Source of the DNA: an uncultured Flavihumibacter sp.
GTDB lineage: Bacteria > Bacteroidota > Bacteroidia > Chitinophagales > Chitinophagaceae
Assembly: GCA_902168105.1 (NCBI GenBank)
Contig: CABHOY010000041.1
Coordinates: forward strand, 248,001 to 312,000
DNA length: 64,000 nt
Direction of reading: 5' to 3'
Position 1 is the first letter of the stretch. Each line of letters starts with the position of its first letter. Below, in pieces: positions 27,995-37,088 of the stretch. Below the pieces are notes generated by a model. That model was not told the origin of the DNA. It searched no databases and saw only the letters and a program-made list of their open reading frames with translations. The position numbers and the translations under genes were made by a program.

Positions 27995-28423
27995 TTATGC
28001 TGATTTTTTTCTGAATTGCTGTTCGAGGTAGATAGCTGTAAAGCCTACCGCAAGAAAAAAGATGTTGAAAATCAGATGTTGCCCCCATGTGAATTTAGAG
28101 ATCACTCCGCCACAGGTACAAGGTATCTTGCCATAGTAGTTGAGTTTGATCAGGATGATATAGCCTGTAAAGCATATCATCATCGCCGTTGCGAAGAACA
28201 TCCCTATTCTTCTGAAAGGAATAGTCATCATCAAAATAGCAGCCAGTATCTCGGCCGTCGGAATTCCCCATACCAGCAAAGGCGTAAACCTGTCAGGGAA
28301 TGGCTGCTTATTCATCTGAAGAACAAAAACGTCGTAATTCATTAGTTTCGATACAGCCGCGTAAACGAACATGCCCGTAAATAAAAAGTAACAGATCAAA
28401 AGAACAGCATCCCTGGTTTTCAT
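27995..28423 (-). CDS. MauE/DoxX-family redox-associated membrane protein
   Basis: A 142-residue protein from ATG 28423 (MKTRDAVLLICYFLFTGMFV), preferred over upstream in-frame ATGs because it begins the first membrane helix. It has four membrane segments and a short loop with the paired cysteines IPCTCGGVISKF, characteristic of the MauE-like redox group. Such proteins are thought to pass electrons or maintain cysteine state in the envelope. It probably works with the cysteine-containing DUF6520-like product encoded downstream on the same strand. Confidence 0.82.
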   Translation of the reverse strand: MKTRDAVLLICYFLFTGMFVYAAVSKLMNYDVFVLQMNKQPFPDRFTPLLVWGIPTAEILAAILMMTIPFRRIGMFFATAMMICFTGYIILIKLNYYGKIPCTCGGVISKFTWGQHLIFNIFFLAVGFTAIYLEQQFRKKSA

Positions 28424-28495
28424 ACTAACCATTTGTGTGAGCAGTTTAATTATATGTCCCCCTAAAAATGAATGGAAAAAGCAAAGCAGAGAAAC

Positions 28496-28560
28496 CAAGG
28501 TAATTTTTTTTCATTACAACTTAGTTAATCCTATGTTAATGAAAATTACCTTTTACCTTG
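28496..28560. repeat. AT-rich imperfect inverted repeat
   Basis: AAGGTAATTTT(TTTT)CATTA is mirrored by TTAATGAAAATTACCTT with four extra T residues in the left arm and a loop of about 20 bases. It lies 73 bp upstream of the MauE-like start. It could be a terminator for the S24-type gene (leftward) or a regulatory stem. Confidence 0.4.
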
Positions 28561-28673
28561 ATTTGCTTTCTTTTACTGTCAGCCGTTGTAGCGGGAATTG
28601 TGGAGTGAGTGAGGAAACTGTTCTGTTACCGGGGTTGTAATTACTCTAAAGGGATGCCACTAAAATTCGAAAA

Positions 28674-28997
28674 TCAACCTCTTTGATAGATGACCCTGTT
28701 TTCAAATTCTCCGGCCACTACCCTGCCGTAGATAGTCTTCGTCCAACCGTTCTCAAAACCATGGTTATTAGCGATCAGGAACCCTTTGTTCGCGTCTCTC
28801 TTCACGATCTTGTGTGCATCAATGTAACGGCCCCGCACCTTGCAGAATACGATATCTCCGATCGTGTATTCATCCGCCTTTGAAAACGTAAGCAGGGTCC
28901 CGCTCTTTAAAATAGGTAACATAGAACTCCCGAAGGCCTTCATCCTCCCAGTCCCGGCTGTCTGCAGCTCGCTTTTTAATCTCTCGTATTTATTCAT
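28674..28997 (-). CDS. Small S24/S26-type serine peptidase-like protein
   Basis: A 107-residue single-domain protein of the LexA/signal-peptidase fold. The nucleophile region AFGSSMLPILKSGTLLTF (Ser in SSMLP, about 25) and the general-base region YIDAHKIVKR (Lys about 63) are both present, with the expected DIVFCKVRG strand between. There is no DNA-binding domain and no membrane helix, so it is neither a LexA repressor nor a standard signal peptidase. It could be a stand-alone protease or a phage-repressor remnant. It is oriented with the MauE-like gene but 250 bp apart. Confidence 0.8.
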   Translation of the reverse strand: MNKYERLKSELQTAGTGRMKAFGSSMLPILKSGTLLTFSKADEYTIGDIVFCKVRGRYIDAHKIVKRDANKGFLIANNHGFENGWTKTIYGRVVAGEFENRVIYQRG

Positions 28998-29112
28998 CTT
29001 GTCAAAAATTATAATGTATAAATATAATAAATATTATATTGCACCCTCTTCCCCTATCATTATTATTGATATTAAGCCTCAACGTCGCTTAAAGGCTGAT
29101 ACAACCTGCTTT

Positions 29113-29202
29113 ATACAAGGATCATACAAGGATTAACTTACGTTCATCTTACGTTCAAAGACGTAGGATGAACGTAAGTTAATCCTTGTATGATCCTTGT
29201 AT
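29113..29202. repeat. Long 42-bp-arm hairpin built of 11-bp tandem repeats
   Basis: The arms 29113-29154 and 29161-29202 are complementary over 42 bp with one mismatch (a potential G-T pair) around a six-base TCAAAG loop. Each arm contains two tandem motifs: ATACAAGGATC repeated twice and CTTACGTTCAT repeated nearly twice. It lies in the 288-bp gap between the AraC gene and the S24-type gene. It may act as a strong terminator, but no T-tract follows and the internal tandem structure is unusual for one. Confidence 0.85.
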
Positions 29203-29285
29203 GATCCACGAAAATTCAAACCCCATACGGCGATGAAGCGGCTCAATAACAACAGATATACTCGGAACACATCTTGCCTATAACG

Positions 29286-30218
29286 TTATATGGAACTCAT
29301 ATCCCATGCTTCTTCTCCCTGAAAGGTGCCCTTCCTTCTCAATCCCCTGTATTGCTCCGGAGAAATATGCATGGTCTTCTTGAATAAGCGGGAAAAATGA
29401 TAGGGATCATCATAACCGGTAGCTACCGCTACATCTTTCACCTTCATACCAGTAGTATATAACAGCAGGCAGGCTTCCTGTAATTTAAGATGAATGAAAT
29501 AATTCAGTGGCGACATACCCGTCGCCTTCTTAAATAAATTTGAAAAATGAGAAGGAGACAGATCACACTTCTGTGCTAATTCATCTACTGTGAGCGTGGC
29601 AGACAAATGCTGTTGCATAAACTTGATCGTACCCTCTATCCTGTTCTGCGCCTCTTTCTTTTCCACACATTCTTTTTCAGGAAAAAGGAACGAAGAAATG
29701 AAATGATATAAACAAAGATGCGCCTTACCAAGATTATCTTTTCCGAATCCCATCTTCAGACTTTGGTACATAATATCCCACAACTGGATACCAGCTTCAT
29801 TTGACTGTATATGTCGCGGCCCGTCCAGCAACCCGATATTAAACCCCTTGTTAAAGCTCTCAATATCATTACTGCTGAAATGCACCCAATAGATGGTCCA
29901 GGGATTTTTATCGTCCGATCCGTAACATAGACGGGCTTTTGTAGCAGGCAAGATCACAAATTCATTTAGTCCCATTTCAAAACGCCTGTCGTTCACTGAA
30001 TACCAGCCTTTTCCTTTCACACAGTATAACAGGATATTATCGGGACAGCCGTTCTTCCTTTCCCTGTAATGGAACGCCGCTTTGGGAAAATAACCTATAT
30101 GCGTGACGTATAACTGACCTAATACGGGATTTGTTTTAATGGCATTTTTCCAGACGGTGTCGGGGAGACTGATCATACGCTCTCCTTCAAAACCGTCTTT
30201 TCGTTTTACAGTTTTCAT
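29286..30218 (-). CDS. AraC-family transcriptional regulator
   Basis: A 310-residue regulator. The N-terminal half is a cupin-like sensor domain (HIGYFPKAAFHYRERKNGCP, LYCVKGKGWYSVNDRRFEMG, FVILPATKARLCYG). The C-terminal half holds two HTH motifs: VDELAQKCDLSPSHFSNLFK (about 215-235) and KVKDVAVATGYDDPYHFSRL (about 262-282), with the AraC signature end HISPEQYRG. It is divergent from the GH95 locus across 367 bp that contain three phased repeats, so it probably activates that locus on sensing a released sugar. Confidence 0.93.
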   Translation of the reverse strand: MKTVKRKDGFEGERMISLPDTVWKNAIKTNPVLGQLYVTHIGYFPKAAFHYRERKNGCPDNILLYCVKGKGWYSVNDRRFEMGLNEFVILPATKARLCYGSDDKNPWTIYWVHFSSNDIESFNKGFNIGLLDGPRHIQSNEAGIQLWDIMYQSLKMGFGKDNLGKAHLCLYHFISSFLFPEKECVEKKEAQNRIEGTIKFMQQHLSATLTVDELAQKCDLSPSHFSNLFKKATGMSPLNYFIHLKLQEACLLLYTTGMKVKDVAVATGYDDPYHFSRLFKKTMHISPEQYRGLRRKGTFQGEEAWDMSSI

Positions 30219-30240
30219 AACGCTACATGTATTATATTAA

Positions 30241-30423
30241 CTTAGCACAATACTATCTTGACATAGGTAAAATCAGAATATTCTACATTTCTCATAACCG
30301 GCGAATGTTAAATTAACTCAGCCCAATACTATCTTCTCTTAGTCCAAATCTGGCGGTATAACCCTACTCATAACGTGGTAAATAGTAAATTACCTTAGCC
30401 CAATACTATCTTGACAAGGCCCA
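30241..30423. repeat. Three phased direct repeats upstream of the GH95 locus
   Basis: The core AGCcCAATACTATCTT occurs three times, with units starting at 30241, 30317 and 30394. The 76- and 77-bp spacing is about seven helical turns. Conservation extends into flanks such as TTAACTT/TTACCTT before the core and GACA plus an AAATC-like stretch after it. A reverse-complement half-site AAGATAGT is at 30517-30524, touching the promoter. These are likely binding sites for the adjacent AraC regulator. Confidence 0.8.
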
Positions 30424-30524
30424 ATTTCGGCATCAAAGCAAGTTAACAATTTTGTACAAAATCGTAGGATAATCCATCAAAATAAATGAATGTTCCATTT
30501 CCCTGACATCTCTCATAAGATAGT

Positions 30525-30557
30525 TTTGTTCGCAATTCCATGTATGATCTAGTTTTA
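30525..30557 (+). promoter_or_regulatory. Bacteroidota-type promoter of the GH95 locus
   Basis: TTTG (30525-30528), a 21-base spacer and TAGTTTTA (30550-30557) match the phylum's -33 TTTG / -7 TAnnTTTG pattern except for the last base. It lies about 28 bp upstream of the SusC start and directly downstream of the AAGATAGT half-site. Confidence 0.6.
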
Positions 30558-30585
30558 TTCACTCATTTTTCCTAAAGACTGGTTT

Positions 30586-33500
30586 ATGCCAAAATCTCTG
30601 TCTGTGTCCCGGTCCCGGACATTTAAATCCGCGTGCCTGTTTTTTCTCTTATCCACATTTCTTGCCTACAATGCTGTTGCACAACAAACACAAAAACTAA
30701 CCGTCACCGGAACTATTACAGATACTTCCGGTACAAAACTTGAAGGTGTAAGCATTGTCGCCGAAAACAAGAAGAATGTAGCCACCATGAGTAACTCAAA
30801 CGGAAAGTTTGTACTCGATGTTGAGCCAGGTACTATGCTCAAATTTTCATTCATAGGATTTGAGCAACAATTCATTTCAGTAACAGCTAACACAAAGGTG
30901 ATCAACCTTGTACTGAAACCTTCCACCTTCAGTGCCGAAGAAGTGGTAGTTGTAGCCTATGGAAGAAAGCAAAGGAAAGAAGCTGTTGTAGGATCAGTAA
31001 CTAGTATTGATCCCGCCGCACTGAAGATCCCCGCCAGTAACCTTACCAATGCGATGGCCGGACAAATTGCCGGTATGGTCGCATTCCAACGAGGCGGTCA
31101 GCCCGGTCTGGACAATGCAAATTTCTTCATCCGCGGCGTAACTACCTTTGGTTACAGTGCAAGTCCGCTGATACTGGTAGATAACGTTGAGCTGACCTCC
31201 AATGATCTCGCACGTTTGCAGGTTGACGACATCGCCAGTTTCTCTATCCTTAAAGATGCCAGCGCAGCTGCGCTCTATGGCGCCAGAGGTGCGAACGGCG
31301 TTATCCTCGTTACCACCAAAGAAGGTAAGATAGGTAAGGCCCGTATGAACTTCCGTTACGAGCGTTCCATCTCCAAACCTACACAAACAGTAAAACTGGC
31401 CGATCCTGTTACTTACATGAAACTGTACAATGAAGCGTTAACCACCCGTAATCCGCTGGCTACGCCTCAGTACACCCCAAACCAGATCATCAATACACAG
31501 GCCACTATGGACCGCGCTCCCGGCAGCAATCCTTATGTATATCCTGCTGTTGACTGGATGTCCACTTTGTTCAAGAACCAGACCACCACGCAACGTGCAA
31601 ACTTCAATGTGCAGGGAGGTACTGAAATGGCAAGGTATTATATAGCCGGATCTTACGACAAGGATAATGGCATCCTGCAGGTCAACCCCGTTAATAACTT
31701 CAATTCATCCATGAAGTTTGAGAACTATCAGCTACGGTCAAACGTAAATGTGAAACTGACCAAAACAACTGAAGCTGTTGTTCGCTTATGGGGAAATTTT
31801 AATGAATATAACGGACCGATAACGGACGACCAGTCGGGTTTTGCGAGTGACATGTACGACAGAGCGTTGCATACAAGCCCTGTTTCCTTTCCTGCGTACT
31901 TCCCTGCTGATAGCTCCAACCTGCTAAGCAAACATATTCTTTTCGGTAATTCCCTCAGTACGACAGGCCAGCTGCAAAACAATCCATATGCAGCCCTGAT
32001 GTACGGATATAAAGCGTTTTCCGAATCAAAGTTGTCCGCTCAGTTTGAATTGAACCAAAACCTGAACTTCATTACAGAAGGACTGGCATTTCACGGGCAA
32101 TTCAGCACCAACAGGTATGCGTATTTTGACCTCAAAAGAGCATATAAGCCGTTCTACTATGATGTGCAGACTTATGATCAGACGGCCAATACCTACACGC
32201 TTAACTGGCTCAATAACCAGCCGGGACAGGCACAGGAGTTCCTCAGTTACTATCCTGGCAGCAAGAATATAAATACATTCCTTTACCTGCAGGGTAGCCT
32301 TGACTATGCACGGGCTTTTGGAAAACACAATATCAGCGGCGCCCTGATCGGAACACGCCAGCAAAAATTAAATGCTGATGCGAACGATCCTAATACAGGA
32401 TTTCCATCTTTACAATACTCACTGCCCTACCGCAATCTCGGACTTGCAGGTAGAGCTACTTACTCTTTCGCCAGTAAATATTTCCTGGAATTTAACTTTG
32501 GGTACAACGGGTCCGAACGTTTCTCTACCCAATACCGCTGGGGCTTCTTCCCTACTATTGGTGCAGGGTGGGTAGTGTCTAACGAGAAATTCTGGAAAGG
32601 AGGATTCGCCGATATCGTGACAAGACTGAAATTGAGAGGCAGCTATGGTCTCGTAGGTAATGACAACATCGACAACACCCGTTTCTATTATCTGTCTAAC
32701 GTAACACCTGATGATGTAAACGGCCCTTCTGCTGTCTTCGGCACTAATAACAGTGTAAAGCTATACGGTACCACTATTCAGAACTATCCTAATCCGGGCG
32801 TAACCTGGGAAACCTCACGTAAGGTCAACCTCGCGGCCGAGATCACATTACTGCACCAGCTGAATATCACGGCAGAGATCTACCACGAATACAGGTATAA
32901 CATCCTGCAGCAACGCGGATACATTCCTGTAACAAACGGCCTGGAAGCAGCGGTTAAATCCAATGTCGGCGCTGCTTATGCTAAAGGACTGGACCTGAAC
33001 ATCAACTATAAACAGAACATCTCAAAAGATGTGTGGGCTTCTGTGATGGGTAACCTGACCGTTACCTCCAACCGTTACGGACGTTTTGAAGAGCCGGAAT
33101 ATAAATATGGCTATCGCTTCCAGAATGGCAGACCAATCAATCAACCCTTCGGTTATATCGCGGAAAGGTTATTTGTAGATGATAAAGAAGCCGCCAACTC
33201 TCCCACTCAGTTATTCGGTTCTTCTCCATTGCCGATCGGTGGCGATATCAAATACAGGGACGTTAACAAAGACGGTATCATTAACCAGGATGACCAAGTA
33301 CCTATCGGATTGCCTACAACGCCGCAGATCATCTACGGATTCGGCTTCTCCATGGGATACAAAAACTTTGACGTGAATGCATTCTTCCAGGGACTTGCCA
33401 GGGAATCTTTCTTCATCAACGCTACGTCAGAAGACGACAGGTATCGTGGCAAATATGGTACGGCGCCATTTGTAAACAATGCACAGATCTTACAGGCCTA

Positions 33501-33828
33501 TGCAGAAAACCACTGGTCTGAAGAAAATCAAAGCCTGTATGCTTTATGGCCACGTTTGTCTACAACAGATATCCTGAACAACCAGCAACAGAGCACCTGG
33601 TGGCTGAGAGACGGAAGCTTTATGCGGTTAAAATCAATTGAAGTAGGTTACTCGTTGCCAAAGTCGCTGGCCAGACGCATGTACATTTCGAATATGCGCT
33701 TCTACTTCAGTGGTCTGAACCTGTTCACCTTCAGCCATTTCAAATTATGGGATCCCGAACAGGCTGGCCAGGGCTTCAGCTACCCGATCCAGAAGGTATT
33801 CAATTTTGGAGCTAACGTCAATTTTTAA
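30586..33828 (+). CDS. SusC/RagA-family TonB-dependent transporter of the GH95 locus
   Basis: A 1080-residue SusC protein with signal peptide (about 1-32, ends AVAQQ), CarboxypepD-like domain (LTVTGTITDTSGTKLEGVSI), TonB box (EEVVVVAYGRKQRKEAVVGS), plug (ILKDASAAALYGARGANGVI) and a barrel ending FNFGANVNF. It has no STN domain, in line with control by the AraC protein instead of sigma/FecR. It is the first gene of a five-gene rightward operon and should take up fucose- or galactose-rich oligosaccharides trimmed by the GH95 enzyme. Confidence 0.96.
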   Translation: MPKSLSVSRSRTFKSACLFFLLSTFLAYNAVAQQTQKLTVTGTITDTSGTKLEGVSIVAENKKNVATMSNSNGKFVLDVEPGTMLKFSFIGFEQQFISVTANTKVINLVLKPSTFSAEEVVVVAYGRKQRKEAVVGSVTSIDPAALKIPASNLTNAMAGQIAGMVAFQRGGQPGLDNANFFIRGVTTFGYSASPLILVDNVELTSNDLARLQVDDIASFSILKDASAAALYGARGANGVILVTTKEGKIGKARMNFRYERSISKPTQTVKLADPVTYMKLYNEALTTRNPLATPQYTPNQIINTQATMDRAPGSNPYVYPAVDWMSTLFKNQTTTQRANFNVQGGTEMARYYIAGSYDKDNGILQVNPVNNFNSSMKFENYQLRSNVNVKLTKTTEAVVRLWGNFNEYNGPITDDQSGFASDMYDRALHTSPVSFPAYFPADSSNLLSKHILFGNSLSTTGQLQNNPYAALMYGYKAFSESKLSAQFELNQNLNFITEGLAFHGQFSTNRYAYFDLKRAYKPFYYDVQTYDQTANTYTLNWLNNQPGQAQEFLSYYPGSKNINTFLYLQGSLDYARAFGKHNISGALIGTRQQKLNADANDPNTGFPSLQYSLPYRNLGLAGRATYSFASKYFLEFNFGYNGSERFSTQYRWGFFPTIGAGWVVSNEKFWKGGFADIVTRLKLRGSYGLVGNDNIDNTRFYYLSNVTPDDVNGPSAVFGTNNSVKLYGTTIQNYPNPGVTWETSRKVNLAAEITLLHQLNITAEIYHEYRYNILQQRGYIPVTNGLEAAVKSNVGAAYAKGLDLNINYKQNISKDVWASVMGNLTVTSNRYGRFEEPEYKYGYRFQNGRPINQPFGYIAERLFVDDKEAANSPTQLFGSSPLPIGGDIKYRDVNKDGIINQDDQVPIGLPTTPQIIYGFGFSMGYKNFDVNAFFQGLARESFFINATSEDDRYRGKYGTAPFVNNAQILQAYAENHWSEENQSLYALWPRLSTTDILNNQQQSTWWLRDGSFMRLKSIEVGYSLPKSLARRMYISNMRFYFSGLNLFTFSHFKLWDPEQAGQGFSYPIQKVFNFGANVNF

Positions 33829-33852
33829 ACGAACGTAACGTAAACGATTACA

Positions 33853-35775
33853 ATGCAAACCATCATAAAACTTTTACTTTGCGCCGCCTTTTGCATGTCT
33901 GTACTGGCACTGCCGTCCTGCAAAAAATACCTGGACGTGGTGCCCGATGATGTGGCCACACTCGAAAGCGCTTTCGCAAATGCTAATGAAACACAGGCCT
34001 ATTTATTCGGATGTTATGCCACACTACAGGCGCTCTCCGATGTGCGCAGGAACCCTGGTTTTACCACATCAGGCGAGATCATGTTCCCTTATCCCCTACC
34101 AGACCAGACTACACTGGGCGGTGCCGGCGGCGACGCGGGATTCAGTATCATACGCGGACTCCAGAACAGCGCCAATCCGCTGATGAACTACTGGGACGGT
34201 TATAACATGGGGCTGAATATGTGGCAGGCCATCAGGAAATGTAACATCTTCCTCGAGAACTCATACAGACCTTTGGACCTGACAGAATTCCAGCGAAAAA
34301 GATGGAACGCCGAAGCCAAATTCCTGAAAGCTTATTTCCATTACTGGCTGATAAGGATGTATGGTCCCATTCCCATCGTAGATGCAAATCTGCCGGTTAA
34401 TGCTTCTATCGACGAAGTAAGGATAAAACAACAGCCACTGGACTCCTGCTTTAATTATGTAGTACGACTGCTGGACGAAGCTATTGTTGATCTTCCGCCT
34501 GTTATACAGAACCTGGCTGCTGAACAGGGACGCATCAGCGGCACTATTGCCATGGCAGTAAAAGCAGAAGTGCTTGTTACCCAGGCAAGTCCTTTATTCA
34601 ACGGTAATCCCGATTATGCCAGCATGAAAAGAGGCGATGGTACAAAATTGTTCCCATCAGAATATACTGACAAAAAATGGGAGCGTGCCATGAACGCCTG
34701 TAAAGATGCTATTGACGCAGCAGCCACCGCCGGCGCAGATCTCTATCAGCTCAGGATCACCGGGGGCGTTGTACACCTTTCAGATGCAACACGCCAGATG
34801 CTTACTATACAAGGAGCATTTGTAGATAGCTGGAATACAGAACAGATCTGGACGCTCAATCCGCAATTCGGCTGGCAGTATATGGCGTCTCCGCGTGTAA
34901 CAGCAGATGCCGCCGGGAACGTATTTGCAGTCTATACCAATTTCTCAGTACCTATAGGACAGTCAGAGATCTTCTACAGTAACCACGGCGTACCTATTAA
35001 TGAAGACAGGTCCTGGGACTATAAGAACCGTTACAAACTACAGACAGGAGATGACGCTCATGCGTACTACATCAAGAAAGGCTATACCACTGTTAAAGGT
35101 AACTTTGCAAGAGAACCCCGCTACTATGCTGATGTTGCCTTTGATGGCAGCGTATGGTTCGGATCAGGCAATCTCGACGACAACAATCCTAACTACGTGA
35201 ATGCAGTGAATGGTTTCGCCGCTCCCCCCGATCAGCTGCGCTATAACGCCACCGGTTACTGGGCAAAAAAACTGGTCCCATATCAAACTACATTCGGACA
35301 AAACAGTGTGCAACAGAACTATTCATGGCCCTTTATGCGCCTGACAAGCCTTTGGCTGTTGTATGCCGAGTGTATGAATGAGGTGAGCGGCCCTGGTGAA
35401 GAAGTATATAAATGGATTGATAAAGTACGGGCAAGAGCCGGCCTGCAGGGCGTGGTCAGCTCATGGTCACAGTATTCCAGCAACCCTAATAAATACAATT
35501 CTAAAGACGGATTACGGGCAATCATTCACCAGGAAAGAAGAATTGAAACAGCATTCGAAGGACAAGCAGGATGGGACCTTCGCAGATGGAAAGAATTACA
35601 GGGTGTGTTAAGTACTCCCCTGCTGGGATGGAACGTGTTTAACAAAACAACGGAAGGATATTACCAGGTGAGGATCGCACAACAAACAGCTTTCGGTGTA
35701 AGGAATTACCTGTACCCGATACAGGACTATGATCTTTTAACCAACCCTAACCTGGTACAAACACTTTACTGGTAA
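33853..35775 (+). CDS. SusD/RagB-family lipoprotein of the GH95 locus
   Basis: A 640-residue SusD partner with lipoprotein signal (ALPSC, Cys about 23). SusD blocks are RKRWNAEAKFLKAYFHYWLI (near 155), FMRLTSLWLLYAECMNEVSG and HQERRIETAFEGQAGWDLRR, with a closing NYLYPIQDYDLLTNPNLVQ motif. It lies 24 bp after the SusC stop. Together the two form the outer-membrane import complex; ligand specificity is not visible in the sequence. Confidence 0.95.
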   Translation: MQTIIKLLLCAAFCMSVLALPSCKKYLDVVPDDVATLESAFANANETQAYLFGCYATLQALSDVRRNPGFTTSGEIMFPYPLPDQTTLGGAGGDAGFSIIRGLQNSANPLMNYWDGYNMGLNMWQAIRKCNIFLENSYRPLDLTEFQRKRWNAEAKFLKAYFHYWLIRMYGPIPIVDANLPVNASIDEVRIKQQPLDSCFNYVVRLLDEAIVDLPPVIQNLAAEQGRISGTIAMAVKAEVLVTQASPLFNGNPDYASMKRGDGTKLFPSEYTDKKWERAMNACKDAIDAAATAGADLYQLRITGGVVHLSDATRQMLTIQGAFVDSWNTEQIWTLNPQFGWQYMASPRVTADAAGNVFAVYTNFSVPIGQSEIFYSNHGVPINEDRSWDYKNRYKLQTGDDAHAYYIKKGYTTVKGNFAREPRYYADVAFDGSVWFGSGNLDDNNPNYVNAVNGFAAPPDQLRYNATGYWAKKLVPYQTTFGQNSVQQNYSWPFMRLTSLWLLYAECMNEVSGPGEEVYKWIDKVRARAGLQGVVSSWSQYSSNPNKYNSKDGLRAIIHQERRIETAFEGQAGWDLRRWKELQGVLSTPLLGWNVFNKTTEGYYQVRIAQQTAFGVRNYLYPIQDYDLLTNPNLVQTLYW

Positions 35776-35805
35776 AGCAGCCTATCCATTATTTAATTAT
35801 CACGT

Positions 35806-37065
35806 ATGAAATATAGATCACATCATATACATCAGCTTCTCTTACTGCTCATAACAGTAGCGGCATTAGCAACGTCATGTAAAAGAATGGATGGTTACAA
35901 CGAAATTGTATCTACCGATATGACGAAGCCCGCATCTGTCACAAATGTGAGAGTGCAGAACTTCAATGGAGGAGCTTATATCACTTATTCGCTTCCTAAT
36001 TCGCCCAACATCCTGTATGTGCAGGCGGAATATAAGATCAACGGAGAAACAAGCAGGCAGTCAAAATCTTCATATTATTCCGACAGCATTACTGTAAGTG
36101 GCTTTGCAAAAAGTCAGGATTATGAGGTGATATTACATACGGTAAGCCGCGCACAGGTTTACTCCGATCCTGTGACTGTCATCGTTCATCCTGACACGCC
36201 GCCTTACTTGCTGACACGCCCTACGGTGGAAATGAAACCCGACTTTGGGGGAGTGAATATCACCTGTATCAATAAAACAAAATCCAGCCTGGGTATCATT
36301 ACAGTGCTGCCTGATGAAACAAACAAGTATCAGATCATCTCACAGAATTATACAGATCAGGATACTATTTCATTCAGCCTACGGGGTTATGACACCATTC
36401 CTCATCAATTCGGCGTGTATGTAACAGACCAGTGGGGTAATATATCTGACACTTTATATTCCAGCATCAAGCCCGTATATGAAGCGCAGATGGACAAATC
36501 ATTGTTCCAGAGCTATCGTTTGGGAACAGATGCTGAAACAGGTTTTGGCTGGGAGTTACAGAATTTATGGAATGGCTCTCCGGGATCGCCAGGTTATCAT
36601 ACGGAACAGCCTATCCAGCCATTAGTATGGCCTGCGGTGATCACCTTCGATATGGGCAAGGCTACGCGATTAAGCCGGTATACGATCTGGAACAGGGGTA
36701 TAGACGGCAGCGGTAACTGGTTGTGGCAGGCAGGAGCACCACAAAAATGGGTATTGTGGGGACGGGACGATCAGCCGGTAGACGAGACCATGCCGGACGA
36801 AAACAATCTGCCGCCGGTAGGTGGCCGTACGCCTAACGGCTGGATCAACCTCGGCGTATTTGATGCACCACCAAAGCCATCCAAATTGCCTAATCCGCAA
36901 TATACATCAGCCGACCTCGCAGTATGGAATGCCGGCTTCAGCTTCAATTTCTCTCTCGATCTGCCTAAAGTCAGGTATATGCGATTTGAATGCGTCTCTA
37001 ATATGGCACAGACAAATAACTTTTTCAACGTCACAGAGCTGACCTTCTGGGGAGATCCGAGATAA
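35806..37065 (+). CDS. Surface lipoprotein with DUF4959/DUF5126/DUF5000-like domains
   Basis: A 419-residue lipoprotein (signal ending LATSC, Cys about 25). Three parts are visible: an N-terminal Ig-like module (KPASVTNVRVQNFNGGAYIT, DUF4959-like, about 42-130), a middle beta module (PTVEMKPDFGGVNITCIN, DUF5126-like, about 135-230) and a C-terminal discoidin-like DUF5000 module (WNGSPGSPGYHTE; ITFDMGKATRLSRYTIWNRG; RYMRFECVSNMAQTNNFFNV). The last is a carbohydrate-binding fold, so this is probably a surface glycan-binding protein. It is third in the operon. Confidence 0.85.
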   Translation: MKYRSHHIHQLLLLLITVAALATSCKRMDGYNEIVSTDMTKPASVTNVRVQNFNGGAYITYSLPNSPNILYVQAEYKINGETSRQSKSSYYSDSITVSGFAKSQDYEVILHTVSRAQVYSDPVTVIVHPDTPPYLLTRPTVEMKPDFGGVNITCINKTKSSLGIITVLPDETNKYQIISQNYTDQDTISFSLRGYDTIPHQFGVYVTDQWGNISDTLYSSIKPVYEAQMDKSLFQSYRLGTDAETGFGWELQNLWNGSPGSPGYHTEQPIQPLVWPAVITFDMGKATRLSRYTIWNRGIDGSGNWLWQAGAPQKWVLWGRDDQPVDETMPDENNLPPVGGRTPNGWINLGVFDAPPKPSKLPNPQYTSADLAVWNAGFSFNFSLDLPKVRYMRFECVSNMAQTNNFFNVTELTFWGDPR

Positions 37066-37088
37066 TTAACAACTTAAAACGGCGAAAA

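Noticed and set aside
28533..28640. A 35-residue peptide (MLMKITFYLDLLSFTVSRCS...) that resembles a small modified-peptide precursor with a CSGNC motif
   Set aside because: It lies on the strand opposite its neighbours, overlaps the inverted repeat at 28496-28560 and has no maturation enzyme nearby; coding potential is not convincing.
28674..28997. S24-type peptidase as evidence of a prophage
   Set aside because: No integrase, structural or replication phage genes are present anywhere in the window, so a prophage is not supported.
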